The translations under genes and the position numbers were made by a program. Shown one piece after another: positions 26,054 through 34,803 of a stretch of 64,000 bases of DNA. Source of the DNA: Noviherbaspirillum saxi (lineage in GTDB: Bacteria > Pseudomonadota > Gammaproteobacteria > Burkholderiales > Burkholderiaceae_D). Location of the stretch: contig NZ_QYUO01000001.1 of NCBI RefSeq assembly GCF_003591035.1, forward strand, positions 372,001-436,000, read 5' to 3'. Numbering within the stretch: the first letter of the stretch is position 1; every line of letters begins with the position of its first letter. Under the pieces are notes generated by a model. It saw only the letters and a program-made list of their open reading frames with translations, did no database searches and was not told the origin of the DNA.

Positions 26054-27634
26054 ATGAAACAATCATTAGGCCTTTTCCTCGCATCGCTCACGCTGGCATC
26101 CGCCGCACCGCAAGCTGGCGCGCAGGCGAACGGTCCATCCGGCACACTGCGCGTTGCGATCAATGCGGACATCCGCAGTACCAACCCGGGGGTGAACCGG
26201 GACAACAATACCGATACCCTGATCCTGCATCTGGTCGAGGGCCTGGTCGCCTACGGCGAAAACGGACGGGCGCAGCCGCTTCTCGCGCACAGCATCGATA
26301 CATCCGCCGACGGCAAGACGGTCACCTTCAAGCTGCGCGATGACGTCACTTTTCATAACGGCAAACCGCTGACCGCCGCCGATGTAGTGTGGTCCTGGCA
26401 GCGCTATCTGGAGCCGAAGACCAACTGGGTCTGCGCGGCGGATTTCGACGGCCAGCGCGGCAACAAGATCGAGAGCGTCGAAGCGCCCGACGCGCAGACC
26501 GTGGTGTTCAAACTGAACCGTCCGCAGCCGCTGCTATTGACGCAGATGGCGGCGCTTCAGTGTGGCGGCGGTGCCATCCTGCACAAGGATTCGGTCAACC
26601 CGGACGGTTCGTGGAAGGCGCCGGTCGGCACTGGTCCATACATGCTGCAGGAATGGCGGCGCGGCGAATACATCGACATGGCCGCCTACCCCGGCTACAA
26701 GAGCAGGAAAGGGCCGCGCGACGGCTACACCGGCAGCAAGATCGCGTATGCGGAAAAGGTGCGCTGGATGGTGATCAAGGACGATGCGGCGCGCCGGGTC
26801 GCCTTGATCAAGGGGCAGGTCGATCTGCTGCCGGGACTGTCGGTATCCGAGCTGGAAGAAATGGGCAGCCAGCCGAACGTCGAGGTCAAGAGCGCGCCGA
26901 CCATGACGGTCAATGCGCTGCTGATCCAGTCGCACGACCCGGTGCTGGCCAACCCGCTGTTGCGGCGCGCGCTGGCGCAAAGCCTGGACCTGTCGGCGAT
27001 CACCAAGTTGGCATCCGGCAGCACCGGCAGCGCGAATTCGTCGATGATTCCGACCGTCAGCCCATATCGCATCTCGCCGGTGCAGAACCAGGGCCATACT
27101 TTCGACGTGAACGCGGCCAAGCAACTGGTCGCGCAGTCCGGCTACAAGGGACAGCCGATCAAGCTGGTGACCAACCGCCGCTATCCAGACATGTACGATC
27201 AGGCGATGATGGTCCAGTCGATGGCCGCGAAGGCCGGCATCAATATCGAACTGGAAGTGCTGGAGTGGGCGACCCAGCTCGACCGCTACCAGTCCGGCAA
27301 TTATCAACTGATGTCCTTCGCGTATTCGGCCCGCGTCGATCCGCTGATGAACTATGAAATGATGCTGGGCGACCGCGAGAAGAGCAAACGCAAGGTTTGG
27401 GACAATCCGCAAGCAATCGCGCTATATGAGCAGGCGGCCAAGATCAACGGCAGCGACCACGCCGCGCGCCAGAAACTGTTCGACCAGATGCACAAGATGA
27501 TGCTGGACGATGTGCCGCTGATCGTCTTGTTCAATCCGGGCGATGCCAACGCGGTGAGCAAGAAGCTGGAAGGCTACGCGCCGTGGGCGCTGAACCGCAC
27601 CCGTGTCTGGAACGTGAAGCGCAACGGCGCCTGA
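26054..27634 (+). CDS. ABC transporter substrate-binding protein, family 5 (peptide/opine type)
   Basis: 526 residues from ATG 26054, with AAGGAG upstream. Sec signal peptide KQSLGLFLASLTLASAAPQAGAQ cut near residue 24. The mature protein has the SBP family 5 pattern: GTLRVAINADIRSTNPG, LIEGLVAYGENG-like opening, LRDDVTFHNGKPLTAADVVWSW, and VGTGPYMLQEW. Such periplasmic proteins bind peptides, opines, glutathione or similar. It sits directly before two permeases and a fused ATPase, all on the same strand. Confidence 0.92.
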   Translation: MKQSLGLFLASLTLASAAPQAGAQANGPSGTLRVAINADIRSTNPGVNRDNNTDTLILHLVEGLVAYGENGRAQPLLAHSIDTSADGKTVTFKLRDDVTFHNGKPLTAADVVWSWQRYLEPKTNWVCAADFDGQRGNKIESVEAPDAQTVVFKLNRPQPLLLTQMAALQCGGGAILHKDSVNPDGSWKAPVGTGPYMLQEWRRGEYIDMAAYPGYKSRKGPRDGYTGSKIAYAEKVRWMVIKDDAARRVALIKGQVDLLPGLSVSELEEMGSQPNVEVKSAPTMTVNALLIQSHDPVLANPLLRRALAQSLDLSAITKLASGSTGSANSSMIPTVSPYRISPVQNQGHTFDVNAAKQLVAQSGYKGQPIKLVTNRRYPDMYDQAMMVQSMAAKAGINIELEVLEWATQLDRYQSGNYQLMSFAYSARVDPLMNYEMMLGDREKSKRKVWDNPQAIALYEQAAKINGSDHAARQKLFDQMHKMMLDDVPLIVLFNPGDANAVSKKLEGYAPWALNRTRVWNVKRNGA

Positions 27635-27688
27635 AGTGGATAGGGTCACCATGATATTGATAGTTGCTGCCGAAGCGAGGTGTACGCG

Positions 27689-28630
27689 ATGTTGAGATAC
27701 ATTTTGCACAGGGTGCTGCTGGCGTTGCCGACGCTGCTGATCGTCGCCGTGATTGTGTTCGTGATGATGCGGATGATTCCGGGCGATCCGGCGCAGCTCA
27801 TCCTTGGCGACATCGAAAACCCGGAAGCGCTGGCGCGCCTGAGGTCGGAGCTGGGACTGGATCGGCCGATCCTGATGCAATTCGTGCTGTGGATGACGAA
27901 GCTGCTGTCGGGCGACCTTGGCATGTCGGTCACACAGCAGCGGCCGGTGCTGGATATGCTGTTGTCCAGCTTCGCCGTCACTGCCTGGCTGGTGGTGCCA
28001 GCCGTTTTTCTGGCATCGCTGCTTGCAATTCCGGCCGGCATGCTCGCCGCGTGGAAGCAAAACACGGTGGTCGACGTCACGGTGGTGACCATCGCCATCG
28101 CGTTTCTGTCCGTTCCGAGTTTCTGGCTCGGCTTGGTGTTCCTGCTGGTGTTCGGCCTCTGGCTGGATCTACTGCCGGTGGTCGGATACGTGTCGCCGAC
28201 CGAGGATTTTCGGGAAGGCGTGCGCTACTTGATCATGCCGGTCGCCTCGCTGGCCCTGATCGAAATGGGGGTGCTGATCCGCATGGCGCGCTCCAGCACG
28301 ATCGAAGTGCTGCGGCTGGAATACATCACCCATGCACGTGCGAAGGGACTAGGCGAAATCGCCGTCGCGCGCCGTCATGCGCTGAAGAACGCACTGGCGC
28401 CGACCTGGACCATGATCGGCCTGACGCTCGGCGGCTTGCTGGGCGGCGCGGTGGTGACCGAAACCGTGTTCACGTTGCCGGGCATCGGCCACCTGCTGGT
28501 GGAAAGCATCTTCGCACGCGATTATCCGGTGGTGCAGGGCTGTCTGCTGTTTGTGACCGCCATTTATGTGTTCGTCAACCTGGTGGTTGACCTGTTCTAT
28601 CCACTGTTTGATCCAAGGGTGCGCTTATGA
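27689..28630 (+). CDS. ABC transporter permease, DppB type
   Basis: 313 residues from ATG 27689 with GAGG eight bases before it. Six membrane helices. The start MLRYILHRVLLALPTLLIVA and GDPAQ...LGLDRPI segment are typical of the DppB/OppB family, and the EAA-like loop EYITHARAKGLGE near the C-terminus contacts the ATPase. It overlaps the next gene by ATGA at 28627-28630, indicating translational coupling. Confidence 0.93.
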   Translation: MLRYILHRVLLALPTLLIVAVIVFVMMRMIPGDPAQLILGDIENPEALARLRSELGLDRPILMQFVLWMTKLLSGDLGMSVTQQRPVLDMLLSSFAVTAWLVVPAVFLASLLAIPAGMLAAWKQNTVVDVTVVTIAIAFLSVPSFWLGLVFLLVFGLWLDLLPVVGYVSPTEDFREGVRYLIMPVASLALIEMGVLIRMARSSTIEVLRLEYITHARAKGLGEIAVARRHALKNALAPTWTMIGLTLGGLLGGAVVTETVFTLPGIGHLLVESIFARDYPVVQGCLLFVTAIYVFVNLVVDLFYPLFDPRVRL

Positions 28631-29523
28631 ACGCCAATGTCAGCACCAAGCTTGGCCCCGCTACCGGCGCGAACGCCAGTACCGGTGCCAACGTCAGCGC
28701 GTGGCGCGCGCTGTTCCGGCGTCCCAATGCCATGGTCGGCGGCGTGCTGCTGGCAATCATGCTCGCTGCCGCATTGATCGGCCATTTTTACACGCCATAC
28801 GATCCGGTCGCCAACGACCTGACAGTACGTCTGATGCCGCCGACCGCCGAACATTGGCTCGGCACCGACGAATGGGGCCGGGATGTGTTCAGTCGCTTGC
28901 TGTTCGGCGCGGGCGTCAGCATGACCATCAGTTTCGTCACCGTCGTCTGCGCGGTAACGGCCGGAGCGCTGATCGGTGCCGCGACCGGCTTCTTCGGCGG
29001 CTGGTTCGAGCGGGTGGTGATGGCCTGGATGGATGCCTTGCTGGCGTTTCCGTCACTGATCATGGCGCTCGGCGTGATGACGGTGTTCGGCTCGTCGCGT
29101 TATGGCGTAGTGCTGGCCCTGAGCCTCGCTTATCTGCCGTCGGTGGTACGCATCGTGCGTTCCAGCGTGCTGTCGCTGCGCGAAAAGGAATACGTGGAAG
29201 CGTCGCGCGTGATGGGCAACTCCGAGCTGTACACAATGTTCCGCCACATTCTGCCCAACTGCGTGGCGCCGATCATCGTGCTGGCGACCGCCTTGTTCGG
29301 CTGGGCGCTGCTGTCGGAGAGCGCGCTGTCCTTCCTTGGGTTGGGCGTGCCGCCACCGGCGTCGAGCTGGGGCGGGATGCTGTCGGATAGCCGCAACTTC
29401 TTCGGACAGGCGCCGTGGCTGGCACTGGCACCGGGGCTGTCCATCTCGATTTCGCTGCTCGGCATTAACCTTTTCGGCGATGCACTGCGCGATCAGTTCG
29501 ATCCACGCATGAAAAACCTGTGA
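28627..29523 (+). CDS. ABC transporter permease, DppC type
   Basis: 298 residues, DppC/OppC family. A variable N-terminus precedes RALFRRPNAMVGG and the first helix. HWLGTDEWGRDVFSRLLFGA is the family signature, and YVEASRVMGNSE is the cytoplasmic coupling loop. It pairs with the DppB-type protein in the membrane. Start and stop overlap both neighbours (ATGA upstream, TGATG downstream). Confidence 0.93.
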   Translation: MNANVSTKLGPATGANASTGANVSAWRALFRRPNAMVGGVLLAIMLAAALIGHFYTPYDPVANDLTVRLMPPTAEHWLGTDEWGRDVFSRLLFGAGVSMTISFVTVVCAVTAGALIGAATGFFGGWFERVVMAWMDALLAFPSLIMALGVMTVFGSSRYGVVLALSLAYLPSVVRIVRSSVLSLREKEYVEASRVMGNSELYTMFRHILPNCVAPIIVLATALFGWALLSESALSFLGLGVPPPASSWGGMLSDSRNFFGQAPWLALAPGLSISISLLGINLFGDALRDQFDPRMKNL

Positions 29524-31340
29524 TGACCGCGATGAATTCTCTTCACTCAGCCGCCGGCGCGCAAGCCGACACTCCGGTACTCGCTATCGACAAACTGTGC
29601 GTCGGCGTCAGGCAGGCCGACAAGAGCCTGCGCCGCGTGGTTGACAACGCCACGTTTTCGATCAAGCCGGGCGAAATTATTGCGCTGGTCGGCGAATCGG
29701 GCAGCGGCAAGACCATGATCGGCCGCTCGGTGCTGCAACTGCTGCCGCAAGTCGCGCGCATCGAGAGCGGCAGCATCCGCTTCCAGGGGCAGGAACTGCT
29801 CGGCGCGAACGAAGCAAGGCTGCGCGACATACGCGGCAGCGACATCGGCATGGTGTTCCAGGAACCGATGGTGTCGCTGAACCCGGCATTGACGGTCGGC
29901 TTCCAGATGATGGAAGCGCTCAAGCTGCATCACAAGCTATCCGACGCCGAAGCCAGACAGCGCTGCCTGGCAATGCTGGAAAAGGTCAGGATCGTCGATC
30001 CGGTCGGCTGTTTTGCCGCGTATCCGCACCAGTTTTCCGGCGGCATGCGGCAGCGGATCATGCTGGCATCGGTGCTGGTGCTGCAGCCCAAGCTGCTGAT
30101 CGCCGACGAGCCGACCACCGCGCTCGACGCGATCATTCAGAAGGAAGTGATGGACATCATGGCGGCACTCACGCGCGAGATGTCCACCGCGGTGCTGCTG
30201 GTCAGCCACGACCTCGGAATGGTCGCGCACTACGCGAGCCGGGTGGTGGTGATGCGGCATGGCCGGATGGTCGAAGAAGGCGCGACCGCCAACATTCTGC
30301 TGGCGCCGCAGCATGAATACACGCGGATGTTGCTGGACTCGCTGCCGCGCCGCGGCGAAGCGGTGCAGCGCGATGCGCCGGGCGGCACACTGATTGATGT
30401 GAAATCGCTGGCGATCGAGTTCCGCAAGCCGAAGACCGGTTTCTGGCAAAAGCCTGAAGTCAACCGCGCGGTGATCGACGTCGATCTGAAGATCGATCAG
30501 GGCGAGACGGTGGCGGTGGTGGGCGAATCCGGTTCCGGCAAGACCACGATCGGCCGCGCGATCGTGCGACTGGTGGACACCGCCGGCGGCAGCATCGAGT
30601 TTCTGGGGCGGGACATTACCCGCATCGGCCGCCGCCAGTTGATCGACTACCGGCTGCAGACGCAGATGGTGTTCCAGGACCCGTTCTCGTCGCTCGACCC
30701 GCGCATGACGCTGGAGGCGATTGTCGCCGAAGGCTTGCGCAATGTGCCGGATATCAATCGCAAGGAGTGCAGCCGGAGGGCGCGCGCGATGCTGGAGGAA
30801 GTCGGATTGGCCGGCGACTATGCGCAGCGCTTTCCGCATGAATTGTCGGGCGGGCAGCGGCAGCGCGTCTGCATCGCACGCGCGATCGTCGCCAATCCGA
30901 AATTCCTGGTCGCCGATGAACCTGTGTCAGCGCTGGATGTGACGGTACAGAAGCAGATACTGACGCTGCTGCAACGCCTGCAGCAGAAGTTCGGCTTTAC
31001 CTATCTGTTCATTTCTCACGATCTTGGCGTGGTCGAGCAGATCTCGGATCGCGTGGTCGTCATGTACCGTGGCCGCATCCTGGAAACCGGGCCGCGCGAC
31101 GCGATCTACGACGATCCGCGGCATCCGTATACCCTGCGCTTGTTGCAGGCGACCCCGCGCATTGCGCGCACGGCGGATGGCGCCTATCAACTGGCGCTTC
31201 GTAACGCGAAGAGACAGCAGGCGCCGCAGGGTTATAGCTATTTCAACCACGGCAGCATTCACGATATGCCGCCGAGCGCCGGCGATCCGCAGATGGTGGA
31301 GGTCGGCGACAGGCATTTCGTTGCCTGCGCACCTGCATGA
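29523..31340 (+). CDS. Fused double ATPase of a Dpp-type ABC importer (DppD-DppF fusion)
   Basis: 605 residues with two complete nucleotide-binding domains. Domain 1 (about 15-265): GESGSGKTMIG Walker A, FSGGMRQR signature, LLIADEPTTALD Walker B. Domain 2 (about 290-560): GESGSGKTTIG, LSGGQRQRVCIARA, FLVADEPVSALD. Each is followed by the oligopeptide-transporter C-terminal motif (DSLPRR; HPYTLRLL), which often binds an Fe-S cluster in separate subunits. Fusion in one chain is common in GsiA-like proteins. ATG 29523 overlaps the permease stop. Confidence 0.92.
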   Translation: MTAMNSLHSAAGAQADTPVLAIDKLCVGVRQADKSLRRVVDNATFSIKPGEIIALVGESGSGKTMIGRSVLQLLPQVARIESGSIRFQGQELLGANEARLRDIRGSDIGMVFQEPMVSLNPALTVGFQMMEALKLHHKLSDAEARQRCLAMLEKVRIVDPVGCFAAYPHQFSGGMRQRIMLASVLVLQPKLLIADEPTTALDAIIQKEVMDIMAALTREMSTAVLLVSHDLGMVAHYASRVVVMRHGRMVEEGATANILLAPQHEYTRMLLDSLPRRGEAVQRDAPGGTLIDVKSLAIEFRKPKTGFWQKPEVNRAVIDVDLKIDQGETVAVVGESGSGKTTIGRAIVRLVDTAGGSIEFLGRDITRIGRRQLIDYRLQTQMVFQDPFSSLDPRMTLEAIVAEGLRNVPDINRKECSRRARAMLEEVGLAGDYAQRFPHELSGGQRQRVCIARAIVANPKFLVADEPVSALDVTVQKQILTLLQRLQQKFGFTYLFISHDLGVVEQISDRVVVMYRGRILETGPRDAIYDDPRHPYTLRLLQATPRIARTADGAYQLALRNAKRQQAPQGYSYFNHGSIHDMPPSAGDPQMVEVGDRHFVACAPA

Positions 31341-31440
31341 AGGGTACTTAATTCCCCCCTTTAAAGGCAGCCCTGTAAACATGCGTAGGAGAAATAGCAA
31401 TTAGTTTTAGGGAAGGAGTCCAATCCCGGTGTACTCATTG

Positions 31441-31457
31441 GCATGGGATTGGTATTA
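31441..31457. repeat. End remnant of the palindromic intergenic repeat
   Basis: GCATGGGATTGGTATTA matches the right end of copy B including the bases inside and outside GGATTGGTAT. No left arm or central stem is present upstream, so only one end survives. It directly precedes IS1380-like debris, suggesting the rest was lost by an IS event. Confidence 0.7.
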
Positions 31458-31479
31458 AGTCCATCCGGGAGGTGAGAGA

Positions 31480-31935
31480 TTGAGGAAGGCAGTCCACTGA
31501 AGTACCTGGTGGATCTGATGCTCGATGTAGCGTGTGGTATCCAACATGGCGAGCAAGGCGCCAATCCGCGCTTCGCGGTCACCAGCCTGGAAGGCGGCGA
31601 GGCGACCGCGTTGTACGAAGAGCTGTACTGCCTGCGCGGCGAAGCCGAGAGCCGCATCAAGTAAGCGTAGCTCGATTTGTTCGAGCCGGCGTGCCAGTAG
31701 CAGCAATTCCGGTCGAATCAGCTGCGCCTGTTCTTCGCCACCGTCCAGGCGCTCGCACCATAGCCCCGATGAGTGCTGTCCCCGGCATGTCGACGAGCAA
31801 TGGGGGGAGGGGGAATTGCGCCTTGCGGATGGAATTCCCACCCAGCGCCTCACCAACTGCCGCTTCCCACTACTGCAGTGGGCCGCTCATCGCGAGCCGG
31901 CACGCGTTTCGGCGTGTTGATGAAATATCCGGGCT
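31480..31935 (+). pseudogene. IS1380-family transposase remnant
   Basis: In one frame around 31518-31766 the translation reads HGEQGANPRFAVTSLEGG, then ATALYEELYCLRGEAESRIK, a stop, LDLF, another stop, then QQFRSNQLRLFFATV and a stop. This is the conserved C-terminal region of IS1380-type DDE transposases (usual pattern: PRFVVTSL, LYCARGxxENRIKE, QLDLF, SNQLRLFFA). Several in-frame stops and a missing N-terminus make it a dead fragment. The tail to 31935 (ending GATGAAATATCCGGGC) may be the IS end. Confidence 0.75.
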
Positions 31936-33118
31936 AACGCGCTTGCAGATACTGCTCCAGGCGCCGGCAACCTTCTTCCAGTCTTTCCAGCGAACCGGCA
32001 AAGCACCAGCGGACATAACCTTCGCCTTCCGGTCCGAATGCACTGCCCGGCGCGAGGCCGAGTTTGGCATCTACTACCAGCCGTTTGCACAGCGCCAGCG
32101 TGTCACGTTCTCCATCGACACGGAAGAACAGGTACATCGCGCCCTTGGGCTTGGGCGTGGTGATGCCCGACATCGCGTTCAACCGTGCATACAGAAAGTC
32201 GCGTGCCGCCTGGTAGCGCGCCACGGTGTGCGCGATGATTTCATCGCCGCGCTCGACGGCGACGATGCCGGCGCGCTGCACGAAGCCGGGCGCGCACGAG
32301 GTGTTGTATTCGATCAGCTTGCCGAGGTCGGCCATCAGCGGCTCGGGCGCCACCAGCCAGCCCAGGCGCCAGCCAGTCATCAGCCACGACTTTGAAAAGC
32401 TGTTGGCCGAGACCACGCGGTCATCCTTGTCGGCGAGATCCAGGAAGGATGGCGCGCAAGAGCGCGTGCCTGGTGCAACATCCGTATTGTCGTAGACCAG
32501 ACGTTCATACACGTCATCGGCCAAGATCCAGATGCCGTGCCGGCGGCAATGCGCGAGGATGACTTCCTGTTGTTCGCGGGTAATGACCCAGCCGGTCGGA
32601 TTGTTCGGTGAATTGATGAATACCGCGCGCGTGCCGGGCGTCAATGTATCCAGCAGTTGCTGCACATCCAGTTCCCAGGTCTGGCCGAAGCGCAACGGCA
32701 CCGTCACTACTTCCGCGCCGAGGATCTTGGGGATTTCAACGAGATTGGGCCACAGCGGCGTCACCGCCACCACACGATCGCCCGGATTGACGATCAATTG
32801 CGACAGCAGCATCAGTGCCGAGACGCCGGCCGAGGTGACTGCGATGCGGCCGGCATCGACTGGCCGGTGCAAGGCCGACACATAGCCGGCTATCGCTTCG
32901 CGCAAGGGAGGAATGCCGAAATTATGCGTGTAGAAGGTGTCGCCGGCATCCAGCGCCGACTTGGCGGCATCGCGGATAAAGGTCGGGGTTACCTGGTCGG
33001 GTTCGCCGAACCAGAATGGCAACACACCGGTCAGGCCGATACCGGCATTGGCGACTTCACGGATGCGCGATGCGCCCAGGGATTGCACGACAGGGCGCGC
33101 GGCAGGTGTCAGAAGCAT
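31934..33118 (-). CDS. Class I/II PLP-dependent aminotransferase
   Basis: 394 residues of PLP fold type I. Motifs: FWFGEPDQVTPTFI, NSPNNPTGWV, ADDVYERLVY and SFSKSWLMTGWRLGW with the Schiff-base lysine, then an RWCFAGS region for substrate carboxylate binding. It resembles aspartate/aromatic-type aminotransferases; exact substrate unclear. Its ATG lies inside the 3' end of a 48-aa ORF, which follows an MFS gene on the same strand. Confidence 0.88.
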   Translation of the reverse strand: MLLTPAARPVVQSLGASRIREVANAGIGLTGVLPFWFGEPDQVTPTFIRDAAKSALDAGDTFYTHNFGIPPLREAIAGYVSALHRPVDAGRIAVTSAGVSALMLLSQLIVNPGDRVVAVTPLWPNLVEIPKILGAEVVTVPLRFGQTWELDVQQLLDTLTPGTRAVFINSPNNPTGWVITREQQEVILAHCRRHGIWILADDVYERLVYDNTDVAPGTRSCAPSFLDLADKDDRVVSANSFSKSWLMTGWRLGWLVAPEPLMADLGKLIEYNTSCAPGFVQRAGIVAVERGDEIIAHTVARYQAARDFLYARLNAMSGITTPKPKGAMYLFFRVDGERDTLALCKRLVVDAKLGLAPGSAFGPEGEGYVRWCFAGSLERLEEGCRRLEQYLQAR

Positions 33119-33255
33119 AGGACGATTCGGTTGGCGAGATCAAAGACAAAGGAGGGCTGCAGATAGGCGGCGAAGGCAAGCGCCAGCACTGAGGCGCCCA
33201 GCGCGCCGAGTAGCAGGCGCACCAGCTTTTGGCGAGTTGGCAGGTTGTTGCTCAT
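33109..33255 (-). CDS. 48-aa single-helix membrane protein
   Basis: Begins MSNNLPTRQKLVRLLLG and continues through a hydrophobic helix (ALGASVLALAFAAYLQ), ending RIVLCF. GGAG sits seven bases before the ATG. It overlaps the aminotransferase start by 10 bases, suggesting translational coupling. It lies between the MFS transporter and the aminotransferase on the same strand, so probably one transcript. I recognise no family; a small transporter accessory protein is one possibility. Confidence 0.55.
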   Translation of the reverse strand: MSNNLPTRQKLVRLLLGALGASVLALAFAAYLQPSFVFDLANRIVLCF

Positions 33256-33287
33256 GGCCGCGCTCCGCAAAACGTGGTTGATGCCGG

Positions 33288-34505
33288 TCAGGCGAGCGCC
33301 GGCTGTTGCCGCACGATCGCCCTTTCATTGATGGGCAGATTGATCAGCGCGGCGAATACGCCCAGCGCGATCGTGATGCCCCATACGGTATTGTAGTTGC
33401 CGTCGCGCGTGAATAGAACGCCGCCCAGCCAGACACCGAGGAAGCTGCCGACCTGATGCGAAAAGAACACGAAGCCCGACAGCATCGACAGATACTTGAC
33501 ACCAAAGATGCCGGCGATCACGCCATTGGTCAACGGCACTGTCGACAGCCAGAGCAAGCCCATCGCGCAGGAAAACACGTAGACCGACCACGGCGTCAGT
33601 GGCGCCAGCAGGAACAGCGAGATCACGACCGCACGCGTGATATAGATCGACGACAGCAAATAGCGTTTGGGCAACACGCCGCCGAGCTTGCCCGCATAGT
33701 AGGAACCGAAGATATTGAACAAGCCGATCAGCGCCAGCGCCATGACCGCCACGCTCGGGTCCATGATGCCCTTGTCTTTCAGATAGGAAGGCATGTGCAC
33801 GCCGATGAACACGACCTGGAAGCCGCACACGAAGTAGCCGGCGACCAGCAGCAGGAAGGGACGATAGGCGAACGCCTCGCGCGTGGCTTCCATGATGCTT
33901 TGTTCGCCGCCAGCCGGTTTTTGCACCGGCATTTCGCGCAAGCCGAAGGCCATCGGCAACATGACCAGCGCCACCAGCGCGGCCAGCAGGAAAAACGCGC
34001 TTTGCCAGCCGGTCAAAGAAATCAGTTGTTGCTCTACCGGCATCATGACGAACTGGCCGAACGAGCTGGCCGCCGAGGAAATGCCGAATGCCCATGAACG
34101 CCGGTGCTCGGGCGCGGTACGCCCGATGATGCCGCTGACTGCGCCGAATGCGGTACAGGCCAGCGCAGCGCCGATCAGCACGCCCGAACCGAGCACGAAC
34201 GCGGTCGGCTGCGACACGGTTGCCATCCAGAGCAGGCCGCCCGCGTATAACAGCGCGCCTGCGATCACCACGCGTGCGGTGCCGAAGCGATCCGCCGCCA
34301 TTCCGGCAAACGGGGCGAACAAGCCCCACATCAGGTTTTGCAGGGCCATCGCCAGCGAAAAGGTTTCGCGCGTCCAGCCATAGGCTTGCGAAATCGGTTG
34401 CAGCCAGAAACCGAAACCATGGCGCACCCCCATCGCAAGCGTCAACACCATGCCGGCGGCGATCAGGACGGTCTTGAGTTGCGGCGGTCGGGTGGCGGTC
34501 AGCAT
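33288..34505 (-). CDS. MFS transporter (OFA/YbfB-like)
   Basis: 405 residues from ATG 34505 (MLTATRPPQLKTVLIAAGM) with about 12 membrane helices. The loop motif GMAADRFGTARVVIAG is the MFS signature between helices 2 and 3. GIIGRTAPEHRRSWAFGISSAASSFGQF recalls the oxalate/formate antiporter and monocarboxylate-type clade. It leads a probable operon with the 48-aa protein and the aminotransferase, so the cargo may be an amino or keto acid. Confidence 0.88.
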   Translation of the reverse strand: MLTATRPPQLKTVLIAAGMVLTLAMGVRHGFGFWLQPISQAYGWTRETFSLAMALQNLMWGLFAPFAGMAADRFGTARVVIAGALLYAGGLLWMATVSQPTAFVLGSGVLIGAALACTAFGAVSGIIGRTAPEHRRSWAFGISSAASSFGQFVMMPVEQQLISLTGWQSAFFLLAALVALVMLPMAFGLREMPVQKPAGGEQSIMEATREAFAYRPFLLLVAGYFVCGFQVVFIGVHMPSYLKDKGIMDPSVAVMALALIGLFNIFGSYYAGKLGGVLPKRYLLSSIYITRAVVISLFLLAPLTPWSVYVFSCAMGLLWLSTVPLTNGVIAGIFGVKYLSMLSGFVFFSHQVGSFLGVWLGGVLFTRDGNYNTVWGITIALGVFAALINLPINERAIVRQQPALA

Positions 34506-34751
34506 GGCGGATTCTCGATTCGGAAGGAAATCGAGTGTAGCGCAAAGCAAAAAAGCATGTGGCCTGCCGGATTGACCGGGCCTGTTGCGGGCTTGCGGTC
34601 AGGCGCCGGGACGGGAACCTGCGACTCGATTCAGGCGGCTATCGTCTCGATCGCGGCTTGCAAGGCTTGGCGGAAATGCAATATCGCAGGTATGCGGCCC
34701 TATTACACGCAACGCCCAGCGTGCTGCACGGCGGGTTGCATTCACGCGCTG

Positions 34752-34788
34752 CAAAAGAAAAAGCAGCAAGGATGCGGATCCTTGCTGC
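34752..34788 (-). terminator. Intrinsic terminator of the lipoprotein gene
   Basis: GCAGCAAGGAT (34763-34773) pairs perfectly with ATCCTTGCTGC (34778-34788) across a four-base loop. On the minus strand it is followed by TTTTTCTTTT, ending 16 bases after the lipoprotein stop. The rest of 34506-34803 contains no recognisable gene. Confidence 0.88.
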
Positions 34789-34803
34789 TTGCGCATAAAA
34801 CGC

